DNA of 64,000 nucleotides from Microvirga calopogonii. GTDB lineage: Bacteria > Pseudomonadota > Alphaproteobacteria > Rhizobiales > Beijerinckiaceae. Of the stretch, positions 39,530-48,575 are shown piece by piece (the first letter of the stretch is position 1; the number at the start of each line of letters is the position of its first letter). Made by a program: the position numbers and the translations under genes. Under the pieces are notes generated by a model. It saw nothing but the letters and a program-made list of their open reading frames with translations. It did no database searches and was not told the origin of the DNA. The stretch lies in contig NZ_QDGA01000005.1 of the NCBI RefSeq assembly GCF_003347665.1, forward strand, positions 1 through 64,000, given 5' to 3'.

Positions 39530-40002
39530 TCACGCTCGACATCATGATCGAGGCGGGCGATTGGGACCGCCTCGAGGACGCAGAGGCCTTGGCGCAGAAG
39601 GCGGCCGAGGCGGCCCTGTCCGTCACCTATGAAGCGGACGGCGAGTTCGAGGCGAGCGTCATGCTCGCCGACGATGCCCAGATCCGCGAGCTGAACCGGA
39701 CCTGGCGGGGCAAGGACAAGCCCACCAACGTGCTTTCGTTTCCGGCACCCGAGCAGCCGGGCTCAAACGGTCCTCGCCATTTGGGCGACATTGCATTAGC
39801 CTACGAAACGCTGGTGCGCGAATCCGAGGATGAATCCAAGGAGCTCTCGCATCATTTTGCCCATTTGATCGTCCATGGTGTCCTGCATCTCCTCGGCTAC
39901 GACCACGAGGTCGAGGCGGAGGCGGAAATCATGGAAGGTCTTGAGGTAAAGGCGCTTGCCACCCTCGGCATCGCCGATCCCTATCGCGATATGGCAGCAT
40001 GA
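39526..40002 (+). CDS. ybeY: Endoribonuclease YbeY
   Basis: A metal-dependent endoribonuclease of 158 aa for 16S rRNA 3'-end maturation and 70S quality control. The zinc motif is HLIVHGVLHLLGYDH (H-x3-H-x5-H), and RGKDKPTNVLSFP is the family block. The GTG start at 39,526 overlaps the phoH stop (GTGA). It lies between phoH and the CorC-type gene, the usual order. Confidence 0.95.
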   Translation: MITLDIMIEAGDWDRLEDAEALAQKAAEAALSVTYEADGEFEASVMLADDAQIRELNRTWRGKDKPTNVLSFPAPEQPGSNGPRHLGDIALAYETLVRESEDESKELSHHFAHLIVHGVLHLLGYDHEVEAEAEIMEGLEVKALATLGIADPYRDMAA

Positions 40003-40022
40003 ACGGCTGACAACCCAAAGCA

Positions 40023-41054
40023 ATGAACGAAGATCGAAGTCGTAGCGAACGACCTGTCCGAACCCTGACCGAGACAGACGACACACGCGACCACTGGTAC
40101 GACCGGGTTCTGACCCGACTCGGCCTGAAATCCCGCGAATCCATCCGTCACGATCTTGAGGATGTCCTCGCCGAAACCGTCGAGGACACGGATTTTTCGC
40201 CCCAGGAACGGGCGATGCTCAAGAACGTGCTCTCCTTCCACCGGATTCGGGTGGAGGATGTGATGGTGCCCCGCGCCGACATCGTGGCGGTGGCGGCCGA
40301 TACCAATCTCGGGGAGCTCCTGAGCCTGTTCCGCACGGCCGGCCACTCCCGCCTGCCCGTCTATGGCGAGACCCTGGACGATCCCAAGGGCATGGTCCAT
40401 ATCCGCGACTTCCTCGATTTCATCGCCATGCGGGCCGATGGTGGCGCCTCCGAGGCCGGATCGAGCGATGAAGCTAGCCTGCCGAGCCTCGGGCAGATCG
40501 ACCTGTCGATGGCGCTCTCCTCCGCCAACATCCTGCGCCCGGTCCTGTTCGTGCCGCGCTCCATGCCGGCGATCGACCTTCTGGTGCGCATGCAGGCGAC
40601 GCGCACGCACATGGCCCTGGTCATCGACGAATACGGCGGCACCGACGGGCTCGTGTCCATCGAGGATCTGGTCGAGATGGTGGTGGGCGACATCGAGGAC
40701 GAGCACGACGAGGACGCGACCCTCACCATCGTGCCGGCGGCCGACGGCACCTACATCGCCGATGCCCGCGCGAGCCTCGACGAGGTCAAGGACGTGCTGG
40801 GTCTCGACCTGACCGAAGAAGAGGGCGCCGAGGATATCGACACCATCGGCGGCTTCATCGTGACGCTCGCCGGTCGCGTCCCGTCCCGCAGCGAGGTCAT
40901 CGAGGGCCCGTCCGGTCTGGAATTCGAGGTCCTCGATGCCGATCCGCGGCGGGTGAAGCGGCTGCGCGTCCATCGCCGCACTTTCGCGCCCGAGGCGGAG
41001 GCCGCGGACAGCCAGGCGAATGCCCCGCGCCCTGAAAGCGCTGCCGCGGAATGA
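40023..41054 (+). CDS. CorC/HlyC-family CBS-domain protein
   Basis: A 343-aa soluble CNNM/CorC-type protein linked to magnesium and cobalt homeostasis. Two CBS domains cover about residues 75-220 (RVEDVMVPRADIVAVAADTNLGELLSLFRTAGHSRLPVYGETLDD; IDEYGGTDGLVSIEDLVEMVVGDI). The CorC_HlyC domain follows (ADGTYIADARASLDEVKDVLGLDL and DIDTIGGFIVTLAGRVP). There are no membrane spans, so this is the short form lacking DUF21. It sits between ybeY and lnt as in E. coli (ybeX). Confidence 0.93.
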   Translation: MNEDRSRSERPVRTLTETDDTRDHWYDRVLTRLGLKSRESIRHDLEDVLAETVEDTDFSPQERAMLKNVLSFHRIRVEDVMVPRADIVAVAADTNLGELLSLFRTAGHSRLPVYGETLDDPKGMVHIRDFLDFIAMRADGGASEAGSSDEASLPSLGQIDLSMALSSANILRPVLFVPRSMPAIDLLVRMQATRTHMALVIDEYGGTDGLVSIEDLVEMVVGDIEDEHDEDATLTIVPAADGTYIADARASLDEVKDVLGLDLTEEEGAEDIDTIGGFIVTLAGRVPSRSEVIEGPSGLEFEVLDADPRRVKRLRVHRRTFAPEAEAADSQANAPRPESAAAE

Positions 41055-41090
41055 TGCGCCTGGCCGATCACGTCATCTCCGAGCCTCGGA

Positions 41091-41215
41091 CCCAAAAGGG
41101 GCCTCCACTTTTGGGTTTCATCCGATGCTCCGATCCTCGGGAAGCGCATCGCTGAATGCGGAAAACAGGAACCACTTTTCGCTGGCGCGGCGCTTCGGGT
41201 CCGCGCGATGCGCTC
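41091..41215. repeat. Two-hairpin dispersed repeat, copy 3, reaching into lnt
   Basis: Hairpin A (GAGCCTCGGACCCAAAAG / TTTTGGG..ATCCGATGCTC) runs to about 41,140. Then comes a 10-base spacer and hairpin B (GCGCATCGCTG .. GCGCGATGCGC). Hairpin B is close to that of copy 2 (shared GCGGAAAAC and CCACTTTTCGCT blocks). The lnt start codon (41,156) lies inside hairpin B. Confidence 0.85.
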
Positions 41216-42790
41216 GCGAGAGGGTGGCGTCGCTGGCTGACGGCCTTTGCGGCGGGGGCCGTCGGAGCCCTGGCCATGCCACCCTTCGGCATCCTGCCTG
41301 CTCTCGTTCTCTCTCTCGTTCCCGCGGTGTGGCTCTTGGACGGCACTGTCAAGGACGGTCCCTCCCGGTGGGCTCCCTTCATGTCGGCCGCCCTCCTCGG
41401 CTGGTTCTGGGGCTTCGGTTATTTCGTCGCCGGCCTGTGGTGGCTCGGCGCGGCCTTCCTCGTGGAGGCGGACCAGTTCGCCTGGGCCATGCCCTTCGGC
41501 GTCCTGGGCCTTCCCGCCCTGCTCGCCTTCTTTCCCGCCTTCGGCTTTGCGCTGTCCCGCCCGTTCTGGCTGCCCGACGCCTGGCGTATCATCGCCCTCG
41601 CCTTCGGCCTGACGATCAGTGAATGGCTGCGCGGCCATCTCTTCACCGGCTTTCCGTGGAACAATCCCGGGATGGCTCTCGGTCAGAACCTTTGGCTCAT
41701 GCAATCCGCCTCGCTGGCGGGCCTCTACGGCCTGACCTTCCTGAGCATCGCCATCTGTGCCGCGCCCGCCGTCCTGCTCACGGGAAGGACCGGGCGCGCC
41801 CGTTGGACGGCTCCCATCCTCGCGGCGACCCTGCTCCTCGGCCTTGCGGCCTTCGGCGCTTGGCGCGTTCCGTCGGAGGCATCGGCGCTGGTCGAGGATG
41901 TGCGCCTTCGTATCATGCAGCCCAACCTGCCGCAGGATGCGAAGTTCAACCCGCGCAACCGGGACGCCATCATGCGGCGCTACCTGACTTTGAGCGCAAG
42001 TCCTGGCCGGGACGGCAAGGCCGCTGCACCGACCCACATCGTCTGGCCCGAATCGGCCTTTCCGTTCCTGCTCCATCGCGACCCCGCCTCTCTCGCACAG
42101 ATCGCCGCGCTCCTGGGGCCCGGTTCCACGCTGATCACAGGCGCCGCCCGGATGGACGATCCTTTGCCCGGCGAGGCGGTGGGCAAGTTCTACAATGCCA
42201 TCCAGGTGATCGACGAGAAGGGCACGATCCTCGGCGCCTACGACAAAGTGCATCTGGTGCCCTTCGGCGAATATGTGCCGAAATTTCTCGATGCCCTGAT
42301 CCGGGCCGCAGGCTTGCGCCAGTTCGTGCATATTCCCGGCGGCTTCGAGCCGAGCGAGAAGCGCGCGACGCTGTCCATACCGGGTCTCCCGCCGGTTGCC
42401 GCGACGATTTGTTACGAGGCGATCTTTCCGGGAGAGATCGTTGCCGAGGGGACGCGGCCGAACCTGATCCTGAACGTGACCAACGATGCCTGGTTCGGAC
42501 AGACGCCCGGGCCTTATCAGCACTTCGCCCAAGCGCGTCTGCGGGCCGTCGAGGAGGGCCTCCCTCTGGTAAGGGCAGCCAATACGGGAATCTCGGCCGT
42601 CATCGACCCATTCGGTCGGATCATCGACAATCTTCCCTTGGGAGTTGAAGGAGTCCTTGACACTTCTCTTCCGGTTGCCGAGCCCCTTACTCTTTATAGG
42701 AGGGTTGGCAGGTTTTCTTTGACGGCCACGCTTGCGATCTGCTTAATCCTCTTGATTGCACGTCGCAGGCACCAATCATCCCTAAACTAA
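41156..42790 (+). CDS. lnt: Apolipoprotein N-acyltransferase
   Basis: The last step of lipoprotein maturation, moving an acyl chain to the N-terminal Cys. The 544-aa protein has six or more N-terminal membrane spans (about 25-190) and a nitrilase-fold periplasmic domain. That domain has catalytic Glu (VWPESAFPF), Lys (GAYDKVHLVPFGEYVP) and Cys (ATICYEAIFPG). A final membrane span ends the protein (LTATLAICLILLIARR). The only usable in-frame start before the first span is ATG 41,156, directly after an in-frame TGA. It lies inside a dispersed repeat, so about 20 N-terminal residues are repeat-encoded. Confidence 0.94.
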   Translation: MRKTGTTFRWRGASGPRDALARGWRRWLTAFAAGAVGALAMPPFGILPALVLSLVPAVWLLDGTVKDGPSRWAPFMSAALLGWFWGFGYFVAGLWWLGAAFLVEADQFAWAMPFGVLGLPALLAFFPAFGFALSRPFWLPDAWRIIALAFGLTISEWLRGHLFTGFPWNNPGMALGQNLWLMQSASLAGLYGLTFLSIAICAAPAVLLTGRTGRARWTAPILAATLLLGLAAFGAWRVPSEASALVEDVRLRIMQPNLPQDAKFNPRNRDAIMRRYLTLSASPGRDGKAAAPTHIVWPESAFPFLLHRDPASLAQIAALLGPGSTLITGAARMDDPLPGEAVGKFYNAIQVIDEKGTILGAYDKVHLVPFGEYVPKFLDALIRAAGLRQFVHIPGGFEPSEKRATLSIPGLPPVAATICYEAIFPGEIVAEGTRPNLILNVTNDAWFGQTPGPYQHFAQARLRAVEEGLPLVRAANTGISAVIDPFGRIIDNLPLGVEGVLDTSLPVAEPLTLYRRVGRFSLTATLAICLILLIARRRHQSSLN

Positions 42791-42839
42791 GTAATTAAGC
42801 CTCGGCAGTGCGTCGTGATCGGCAAGGGGACAGGCCAAA

Positions 42840-43253
42840 ATGAAGAAATCGACGGGCACCATCGATAAGGAAATCGGGAGTAGAGTGCGCATGCGCCGAG
42901 TCTCGATTGGAATGAGCCAAGAAAAACTGGGCGATATGCTTGGCCTGACCTTTCAGCAAGTTCAAAAATACGAAAAGGGCATGAATCGGATCAGCGTCGC
43001 CCGCCTCGTCGATATTGCCAAGATCCTCAATGTCGACATCGATTTCTTCTTCGATGGTATCAGGAGCGGCAAGGCCGAGCCAGGCTTCGCCGAAAGCAAC
43101 GCCCCGTCCTATGTGGCCGATATGATGTCGACCCCCGAAGGCCTTCAGCTCATCCGGACTTTCGCAGGTATCAAAAGCCCGAAAGTCCGCAAAAGCATCG
43201 TTCAGCTCGTCAATGCCCTCGCTGCCCAAGAAGAGGTAGAGCGTTCGTCATAA
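42840..43253 (+). CDS. XRE-family regulator upstream of metK (PraR/PhrR-like)
   Basis: A 137-aa protein with an HTH at about residues 10-65 (IGSRVRMRRVSIGMSQEKLGDMLGLTFQQVQKYEKGMNRISVARLVDIAKIL) and a short C-terminal tail that ends KSPKVRKSIVQLVNALAAQ. Rhizobiales encode a closely similar regulator (PhrR/PraR; linked to biofilm, quorum sensing and stress) immediately before metK, and this gene has both the sequence type and that position. It lies 50 bases after lnt and 103 before metK. Targets here are not shown. Confidence 0.9.
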   Translation: MKKSTGTIDKEIGSRVRMRRVSIGMSQEKLGDMLGLTFQQVQKYEKGMNRISVARLVDIAKILNVDIDFFFDGIRSGKAEPGFAESNAPSYVADMMSTPEGLQLIRTFAGIKSPKVRKSIVQLVNALAAQEEVERSS

Positions 43254-43356
43254 AGAACACGTTCGCTTGACCTTTCATCCGGCCTACGGCATGAGCATAT
43301 TTTGAAGCCTGTGGCCGACCGCGGGCACCAGATTGATTGCCTGAAGGAATTCCACC

Positions 43357-44535
43357 GTGCGGCGTTCTAGCTATCTTTTCACGAGCGAATCGGTTTCCGA
43401 AGGACATCCGGACAAGGTCTGCGACCGGATCTCCGATGCCGTCGTCGATGCCTATTTGGCGGCCGAGCCGGAAGCCCGCGTGGCCTGCGAGACGCTCGCC
43501 ACCACCAACCGGGTCGTCATCGCTGGCGAGGTGCGGGGGCCCGATTCCATCACCAAGGACAAGGTGATCGAGCTTGCCCGCGATGCCATCAAGGATATCG
43601 GCTACGAGCAGGAAGGCTTCCATTGGAAGACCGCCGACGTCTCGGTCTATCTTCACGCCCAGTCGGCCCATATTGCCCAGGGCGTCGATGCCGCCGGCAA
43701 CAAGGACGAGGGCGCGGGCGACCAGGGCATCATGTTCGGTTATGCCTGCACCGAGACGCCTGACCTGATGCCGGCGCCCATCTACTACGCCCACAAGATC
43801 CTCGAGAACCTGACCGCTGCCCGCAAGGGCAAGTCCGGCGACGCGGCCAAGCTCGGCCCGGACGCCAAGAGCCAAGTCACGGTGCGCTACGAGAACGGTA
43901 AGCCCGTCGCGGCAACCCAGATTGTTCTGTCCACCCAGCACCTGGACGAGAACCTTTCCTCCGACGACGTGCGCGCCATCGTCGAGCCCTATATCCGCCG
44001 GACCCTGCCCGAGGGCTGGATCTCGGCCCAGACCATCTGGCACGTGAACCCCACCGGCAAGTTCGTGATCGGCGGCCCCGACGGCGATTGCGGCCTCACC
44101 GGGCGCAAGATCATCGTCGATACCTATGGCGGCGCGGCGCCGCACGGCGGCGGTGCCTTCTCGGGCAAGGATCCGACCAAGGTGGACCGCTCGGCCGCCT
44201 ATGCCGCGCGCTATCTCGCGAAGAACGTGGTGGCCGCGGGCCTCGCCGAGAACTGCACCCTGCAGCTCTCCTATGCGATCGGCGTGGCCAAGCCCCTGTC
44301 GATCTACGTGGACCTGCACGGCACCGGCAAGGTGGACGAGGGCAAGCTGGAGGCCGTCCTCATGGACGCCATGGACCTCTCCCCGCGCGGCATTCGCACG
44401 CATCTCGGCCTCAACAAGCCGATCTACGCCCGCACATCCGCCTACGGCCATTTCGGCCGCAAGCCGGATACCGATGGGGGCTTCTCCTGGGAGCGCACGG
44501 ACCTCGCCGACAGCCTCAAGGCGGCGTTCCGCTAA
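43357..44535 (+). CDS. metK: S-adenosylmethionine synthetase
   Basis: It makes SAM from methionine and ATP. The 392-aa protein has [23 protein letters not shown] with the GHPDK motif. It also has [12 protein letters not shown], the signature [19 protein letters not shown] and the end [12 protein letters not shown]. The start is GTG at 43,357 with AAGGAA 7 bases upstream. I looked in the 103-base leader for a SAM riboswitch and saw none of the conserved cores. trmB follows, as usual in Rhizobiales. Confidence 0.97.
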   Translation: MRRSSYLFTSESVSEGHPDKVCDRISDAVVDAYLAAEPEARVACETLATTNRVVIAGEVRGPDSITKDKVIELARDAIKDIGYEQEGFHWKTADVSVYLHAQSAHIAQGVDAAGNKDEGAGDQGIMFGYACTETPDLMPAPIYYAHKILENLTAARKGKSGDAAKLGPDAKSQVTVRYENGKPVAATQIVLSTQHLDENLSSDDVRAIVEPYIRRTLPEGWISAQTIWHVNPTGKFVIGGPDGDCGLTGRKIIVDTYGGAAPHGGGAFSGKDPTKVDRSAAYAARYLAKNVVAAGLAENCTLQLSYAIGVAKPLSIYVDLHGTGKVDEGKLEAVLMDAMDLSPRGIRTHLGLNKPIYARTSAYGHFGRKPDTDGGFSWERTDLADSLKAAFR

Positions 44536-44585
44536 ACTCGAACGCAGCCGACCGGCTGTCTTTCGGCCATAATAAGACCTCACCA

Positions 44586-44621
44586 CGAGAGCCGGTTCCC
44601 CGGAAGGAGGACCGGCTCTCG
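44586..44621. terminator. Possible metK terminator hairpin
   Basis: An 11-bp perfect stem (CGAGAGCCGGT / ACCGGCTCTCG) with a 14-base loop, 50 bases after the metK stop. There is no T-tract, so it may be an mRNA 3'-end stabiliser or a Rho-assisted site rather than an intrinsic terminator. Confidence 0.5.
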
Positions 44622-44692
44622 ATGCATGAACCAGCCCGAGAGGCCGGATCGATCATCGAGCACATCGTGCGTTCTTCAGGAGCATCTGTCCC

Positions 44693-45376
44693 ATGAGCGA
44701 AGCATCGGAACGGGCCGGCGCCTTCTTCGGGCGACGGAAAGGAAAGAAGCTTCGCTCCGGCCAGGACGAACTGGTGCAGAACCTGCTGCCGGCGATCCGC
44801 GTGATTCCGGGCAGCGCGCCCTCCGGTCAGTTTCCCAATCCGCAGGCCCGGGAAACATGGCTCGAAATCGGCTTCGGCGGCGGCGAGCATCTTGCCGCCC
44901 AGGCCAGGTCCCATCGCGACATCAATTTCATCGGCTGCGAGCCCTTTGTGAACGGCATGGCGAAGCTTCTCGCCGTGATCGAGCAGGAGCGCCTCGACAA
45001 CGTTCGCGTCTGGGACGACGACGTCACGGACCTTTTGCCGACGCTGCCCGATGCATCCTTCGACCGGGTCTACATTCTCTATCCCGATCCATGGCCCAAG
45101 CGCCGCCAGCGCAAGCGCCGCCTCGTCTCGGACGAGACCCTCGAGGTACTCGCGCGCGTGATGAAGCCGGGCGCCGAGCTGCGCTTTGCCAGCGACATCG
45201 ACGACTACATCGGCTGGGTCCTCGCCCGAGCCATACGCTCCCCGCATTTCCGCTGGACCGCTGCTCGTGCCGATGATTGGCGCAAGCCTTACGAAGGCTG
45301 GCCGGGCACACGCTACGAGGCCAAGGCGATCCGGGAGGGCAGGGTGCCGAGCTACCTGACATTCGTGCGGGTTTGA
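44693..45376 (+). CDS. trmB: tRNA (guanine-46-N7)-methyltransferase
   Basis: A SAM-dependent methyltransferase of 227 aa for m7G46 of tRNAs. It has FFGRRKGKKLRSGQ at the start, LEIGFGGGEHLAAQA for SAM, INFIGCEPFVNG, and the substrate motif RVYILYPDPWPKRRQRKRR. The C-terminal DDWRKPYEGWPGTRYEAKA block is complete. It is convergent with the ABC-transporter operon, 8 bases apart. Confidence 0.96.
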   Translation: MSEASERAGAFFGRRKGKKLRSGQDELVQNLLPAIRVIPGSAPSGQFPNPQARETWLEIGFGGGEHLAAQARSHRDINFIGCEPFVNGMAKLLAVIEQERLDNVRVWDDDVTDLLPTLPDASFDRVYILYPDPWPKRRQRKRRLVSDETLEVLARVMKPGAELRFASDIDDYIGWVLARAIRSPHFRWTAARADDWRKPYEGWPGTRYEAKAIREGRVPSYLTFVRV

Positions 45377-45384
45377 GGCGGCTT

Positions 45385-46086
45385 TCACACCGTTGCTTCA
45401 GCCACGCGCTCGTCGCTCACCACCCTCCCGTCGACGAGATGAATGCGCCGGTCCACACGAGCGGCGATGTCCATGTCATGGGTGACGGCAATGACCGTCT
45501 TGCCGTGCTTGCGGACGAGATCGCGCAGGATGGCGAAAACCTGCTCCGAGTTCTTGCTGTCGAGGCTGCCGGTCGGCTCATCGGCCAGGACCACATGAGG
45601 ATCGTTGGCGAGAGCGCGAGCCACGGCCACCCGTTGACGCTGGCCGCCGGAAAGCTGGTCCGGCCTCTTATCGAGATGACCCGCCAGACCGAGATCCTCC
45701 AGGAGGCTCGCGGCCCGGTCGTGCATCTCGGCCGATGACAGCCGACCCGCCTTGCGCATGGGCAGTTCCACGTTCCGCAGGATCGTGAACTCCGGCAGCA
45801 GGAAGTGGAACTGGAACACGAAGCCGAGCATCTCGAGCCTGAGCCGGGCCAGAGCGTCATCGTCCAGGGCGGATGTATCCTGCCCACCGATCCTCAAGGT
45901 TCCGCTCGTCGGACGATCGAGCAGGCCGAGCAGATACAGGAGCGAGGACTTGCCCGAGCCGGACGGGCCGGTAATCGCAATGAATTCCTGATCCCCGACG
46001 CTCATCGACACGTCGCGCACGAGAGTCACGGGTACAGTCGCGGGCAGGATCCGGGTGAGATGATCGGCTTCGACGAGAAGCGTCAT
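45385..46086 (-). CDS. ABC transporter ATP-binding protein (MacB/LolD type)
   Basis: A single ABC module of 233 aa. It has ITGPSGSGKSSLLYLLGLLDRPTSG, the LSGGQRQRVAVARAL signature, VVLADEPTGSLDSKNSEQV and the H-loop THDMD, all intact. The ATG at 46,086 overlaps the permease stop (ATGA). With the permease and membrane-fusion protein upstream it makes a three-gene export system. Although it resembles LolD in sequence, the fusion-protein partner argues against the Lol system. Confidence 0.92.
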   Translation of the reverse strand: MTLLVEADHLTRILPATVPVTLVRDVSMSVGDQEFIAITGPSGSGKSSLLYLLGLLDRPTSGTLRIGGQDTSALDDDALARLRLEMLGFVFQFHFLLPEFTILRNVELPMRKAGRLSSAEMHDRAASLLEDLGLAGHLDKRPDQLSGGQRQRVAVARALANDPHVVLADEPTGSLDSKNSEQVFAILRDLVRKHGKTVIAVTHDMDIAARVDRRIHLVDGRVVSDERVAEATV

Positions 46087-47330
46087 GTGGCTCCCCGAAT
46101 GATGTCGACGGGATTGAGCCGTGCCGCCTGGCGGGCCGGCAGATAGCCTGCGACGCCTGCAGAGATAAGAGCGAACGCCGAGGCGATCACGTAGTGCCAC
46201 GGGCTCCAGAAGAGGGGTAGGCGGGTCATTTCGTGTCCGACGCCCGCACCCGAAAGCTTGAATTCCACCTGCGACAGGGCAAAGCACAGGAGGAAACCGA
46301 CAAGCCAGCCGACCGCCGAGCCGGCGAAGCCGAGGGCTAAGCCCTCGATCAGGAAAAGCCGGCGCATGTTGCCTTGCGTGAAGCCGAGGGATTTCAGGAT
46401 CGCGATGTCGCGCGCCTTCTCGTGGGTGATGGTGGAGATGATGTTGAAGATCCCGAAGCCCGCCACGAGGAGGATCGCGCCCACCACCGTGTACATCACC
46501 ACGTTGCGTACAACCAAAGCCTCGAGGAGCGATTCGTTCGCCTCCTGCCAGGGCACCGCTTTGTAGCCGAGCTCGGCCTCCGCCTGACGGGCCACGCGCG
46601 GCGCAGCATTCGGATCGTCCAAGCGCAGGCGAATGTCGTTGATGGCATTGGGACGCTCGCTCAGAATCTGTGCGTTCTTGAGCAGCACATATGTCTCGCC
46701 TTCGTCCCGCGCATTGGTGCCGGTATGAAACTGCCCGACGATCCGGAAGCCTCGCGACTGCCCGGTCGGCGCAACGACCTGGATCGTGGTGCCTGTCGAG
46801 GCGCCGAGCCTCTGCGCGAGTCGGTCCCCGACGACGATGTTGTTGCCGCCGGCCCTGAGCGCCTCGAACCCGCCCACGAGGAAATCGCCGGCAACGGACG
46901 AGACCTGAGCCTCGACCTCCGGCTCGATCCCGATCAGGGTCACACCCACGTCGCGGCCGGCGTAACGCACCACGCCCTGCGTCCGCAGGCTCTGGGCCAT
47001 GCGGCCCGGCACCCAGGCCCGCAAGGAGGCCGTGGCGGCGGCGGGATTGAGGATGCCGCGCCGGTCCTCTTTCGGGCGCAGGCCCTCGAACTGCGCAGCG
47101 GCGAACAGATCCTCCGCAGGTTGCCGTCGCGGGGCGCGATGCTCGTCGGTGATCTGGACATGAGGCATGGTGTCCACGAGCTGGGCTATGAAATCCTTCT
47201 CCGTGCCCTGCATCAGCGCCGCCATGGCGATCGAGAAGCCGACCCCGAGGGCGACCCCGAGGATTGCCACGACGGTCTGCCGACCTCGTCCGGCGATATG
47301 GGTCAGGGCGAGTTCCAGGATGAGACGCAT
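46083..47330 (-). CDS. ABC transporter permease (MacB/FtsX type)
   Basis: A 415-aa permease with one N-terminal span (QTVVAILGVALGVGFSIAMAAL) and a large periplasmic domain of about 230 residues (MacB-PCD). Three C-terminal spans follow, with the FtsX motif DIAILKSLGFTQGNMRRLFLIEGLALG and end YLPARQAARLNPVDIIRG. Such MacB-type permeases move substrates from the periplasm outward by mechanotransmission rather than through the membrane. The ATG at 47,330 follows the fusion-protein stop by 1 base. Confidence 0.92.
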   Translation of the reverse strand: MRLILELALTHIAGRGRQTVVAILGVALGVGFSIAMAALMQGTEKDFIAQLVDTMPHVQITDEHRAPRRQPAEDLFAAAQFEGLRPKEDRRGILNPAAATASLRAWVPGRMAQSLRTQGVVRYAGRDVGVTLIGIEPEVEAQVSSVAGDFLVGGFEALRAGGNNIVVGDRLAQRLGASTGTTIQVVAPTGQSRGFRIVGQFHTGTNARDEGETYVLLKNAQILSERPNAINDIRLRLDDPNAAPRVARQAEAELGYKAVPWQEANESLLEALVVRNVVMYTVVGAILLVAGFGIFNIISTITHEKARDIAILKSLGFTQGNMRRLFLIEGLALGFAGSAVGWLVGFLLCFALSQVEFKLSGAGVGHEMTRLPLFWSPWHYVIASAFALISAGVAGYLPARQAARLNPVDIIRGAT

Positions 47331-47331
47331 G

Positions 47332-48330
47332 TCATCCTCGCTTTTCCATGACCTTCGCACCGTCAGGCAAACCGTCCGGGTAAGGTGCGATCACCCGGTC
47401 CGAATCGGCAAGCCCCTCCTGGATCTGCGTGTTGCTGGCGCCGCGGATTCCGGTTTTGACGTCTCGCTTTCGGGCCACATCGCCGTCCAGCACGAAAAGG
47501 CTGCCGCCGCGAAGGGCATTCGTGGGGACGAGAAGCGCTCCGGACGAGACCCGCACGATCACGTTGACCTCCACCGTCATGCCGATGCGCAGGGGCGTAT
47601 CGTCGGGCAGGGCCAAGTGGACCCGGTAGGTTTTCGCCACCGGGTCGCCCTTTGGCGTAATCGAATCGACCCTCGCCTCCAGAACCTGATCGGGAAAGGC
47701 ATCCGCCTTGATGACTGCCCGTTGGCCGACAGCGACCCGCGGGATGTCCTCTTCGTTCACATCGGCCTCGATCTGCAGGGGCTTGGGCTCCCCGACCCAG
47801 AACAGCACGGTCCCGGGTTCGGCCACCTCCCCGACCTCGCCATCCTGGCGTAGGACGACCCCGCTCATCGGCGCCCGCAGGACGTAGGATTCGAGCCGTG
47901 TTTCCTGACCGGCAATGAGGGCTTGGATCTGACCCAGTTCGCTGCGGGCCCGGTCGAGGGCCTGGTCGCTGGCGACCCGCCGCTCCACCAGGGCGGCGAT
48001 ACGATCGTAATCCGCGGCGGTCAGCTTCTGCCGCGCCTTCAACTCCGCAAGCGTGGCTTCCGGCTGGCGGCTGTCGAGGCGGGCGAGCACTGCTCCCCGT
48101 TCCACCGATTCACCCTCGCAGTTGCAAAGCTCGACGATCCGCTCCCGCAGGAGTGGCGCCACCTTGGCCCAGGTGCGTGGCTCCACGACGCCTGTGGCAT
48201 AGACGATCTCGGCCGCGTCTCCCCGTTTCGGTGAAACAACGGCCACCTCGGGCGGCCGGCTGAAATACCAATAGGCTGCCCCGGCCGCCAGCAACGCGAT
48301 CCCGAGAAAAAGTAGTCGGGAGGTCTTCAA
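47332..48330 (-). CDS. HlyD/RND-type periplasmic adaptor (membrane fusion protein)
   Basis: A 332-aa adaptor with an N-terminal anchor ([18 protein letters not shown]), a lipoyl-like half ([38 protein letters not shown]) and an alpha-helical hairpin ([31 protein letters not shown]). The second lipoyl half ([19 protein letters not shown]) and beta-barrel ([17 protein letters not shown]) follow. It would join the permease to an outer-membrane channel not encoded nearby. It heads the operon; its start lies 245 bases from rimP on the other strand. The CNC pair inside the first lipoyl half is unusual. Confidence 0.9.
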   Translation of the reverse strand: MKTSRLLFLGIALLAAGAAYWYFSRPPEVAVVSPKRGDAAEIVYATGVVEPRTWAKVAPLLRERIVELCNCEGESVERGAVLARLDSRQPEATLAELKARQKLTAADYDRIAALVERRVASDQALDRARSELGQIQALIAGQETRLESYVLRAPMSGVVLRQDGEVGEVAEPGTVLFWVGEPKPLQIEADVNEEDIPRVAVGQRAVIKADAFPDQVLEARVDSITPKGDPVAKTYRVHLALPDDTPLRIGMTVEVNVIVRVSSGALLVPTNALRGGSLFVLDGDVARKRDVKTGIRGASNTQIQEGLADSDRVIAPYPDGLPDGAKVMEKRG

Positions 48331-48444
48331 GACATCGTCCTCCGAAGGAGGTCGTGCCTATCATAGCTCAGGGCGAGCAGCGACTGCGTAGCTTTCCGGA
48401 GGTATCGGCGTCGCGGCGGTTTTCAGGCAATACTCACGGGACCC

Positions 48445-48473
48445 TTGCTTTTTTTGACTTGAATCGGTATATC
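48445..48473 (+). promoter_or_regulatory. Putative promoter of the rimP operon
   Basis: A -35 element TTGCTT (48,445-48,450) and a -10 element TATATC (48,468-48,473) are separated by 17 bases. The predicted start near 48,480 would give a leader of about 95 bases before rimP that includes the terminator hairpin below. Confidence 0.45.
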
Positions 48474-48513
48474 TCTGACGTCAGCTCTGGTTGCAGCGTC
48501 AAGCTGCTAGTCG

Positions 48514-48544
48514 AGAGTGGGCCCCCCGGGGTCCGCTCTTTTTT
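48514..48544 (+). terminator. Intrinsic terminator / attenuator in the rimP leader
   Basis: A GC-rich stem AGAGTGGGCCCC / GGGGTCCGCTCT (12 bp, two G-U pairs, 2-base loop) is followed by a run of six T. It is a textbook terminator only 31 bases before the rimP ATG, so transcripts starting at the promoter above must read through it. This suggests attenuation or NusA feedback, since nusA is the second gene. Confidence 0.8.
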
Positions 48545-48575
48545 ATTGCTTGGACGCCGGAGCGTGCGGAGAGCC

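Noticed and set aside
43254-43356. SAM riboswitch in the metK leader
   Set aside because: I could not find the conserved cores or pairing of SAM-II or SAM/SAH motifs; the leader is short and shows only a normal ribosome site.
45385-48330. LolCDE lipoprotein-release system
   Set aside because: The ATPase resembles LolD, but the operon has a HlyD-type adaptor and only one permease with a MacB layout, so an export pump is more likely.
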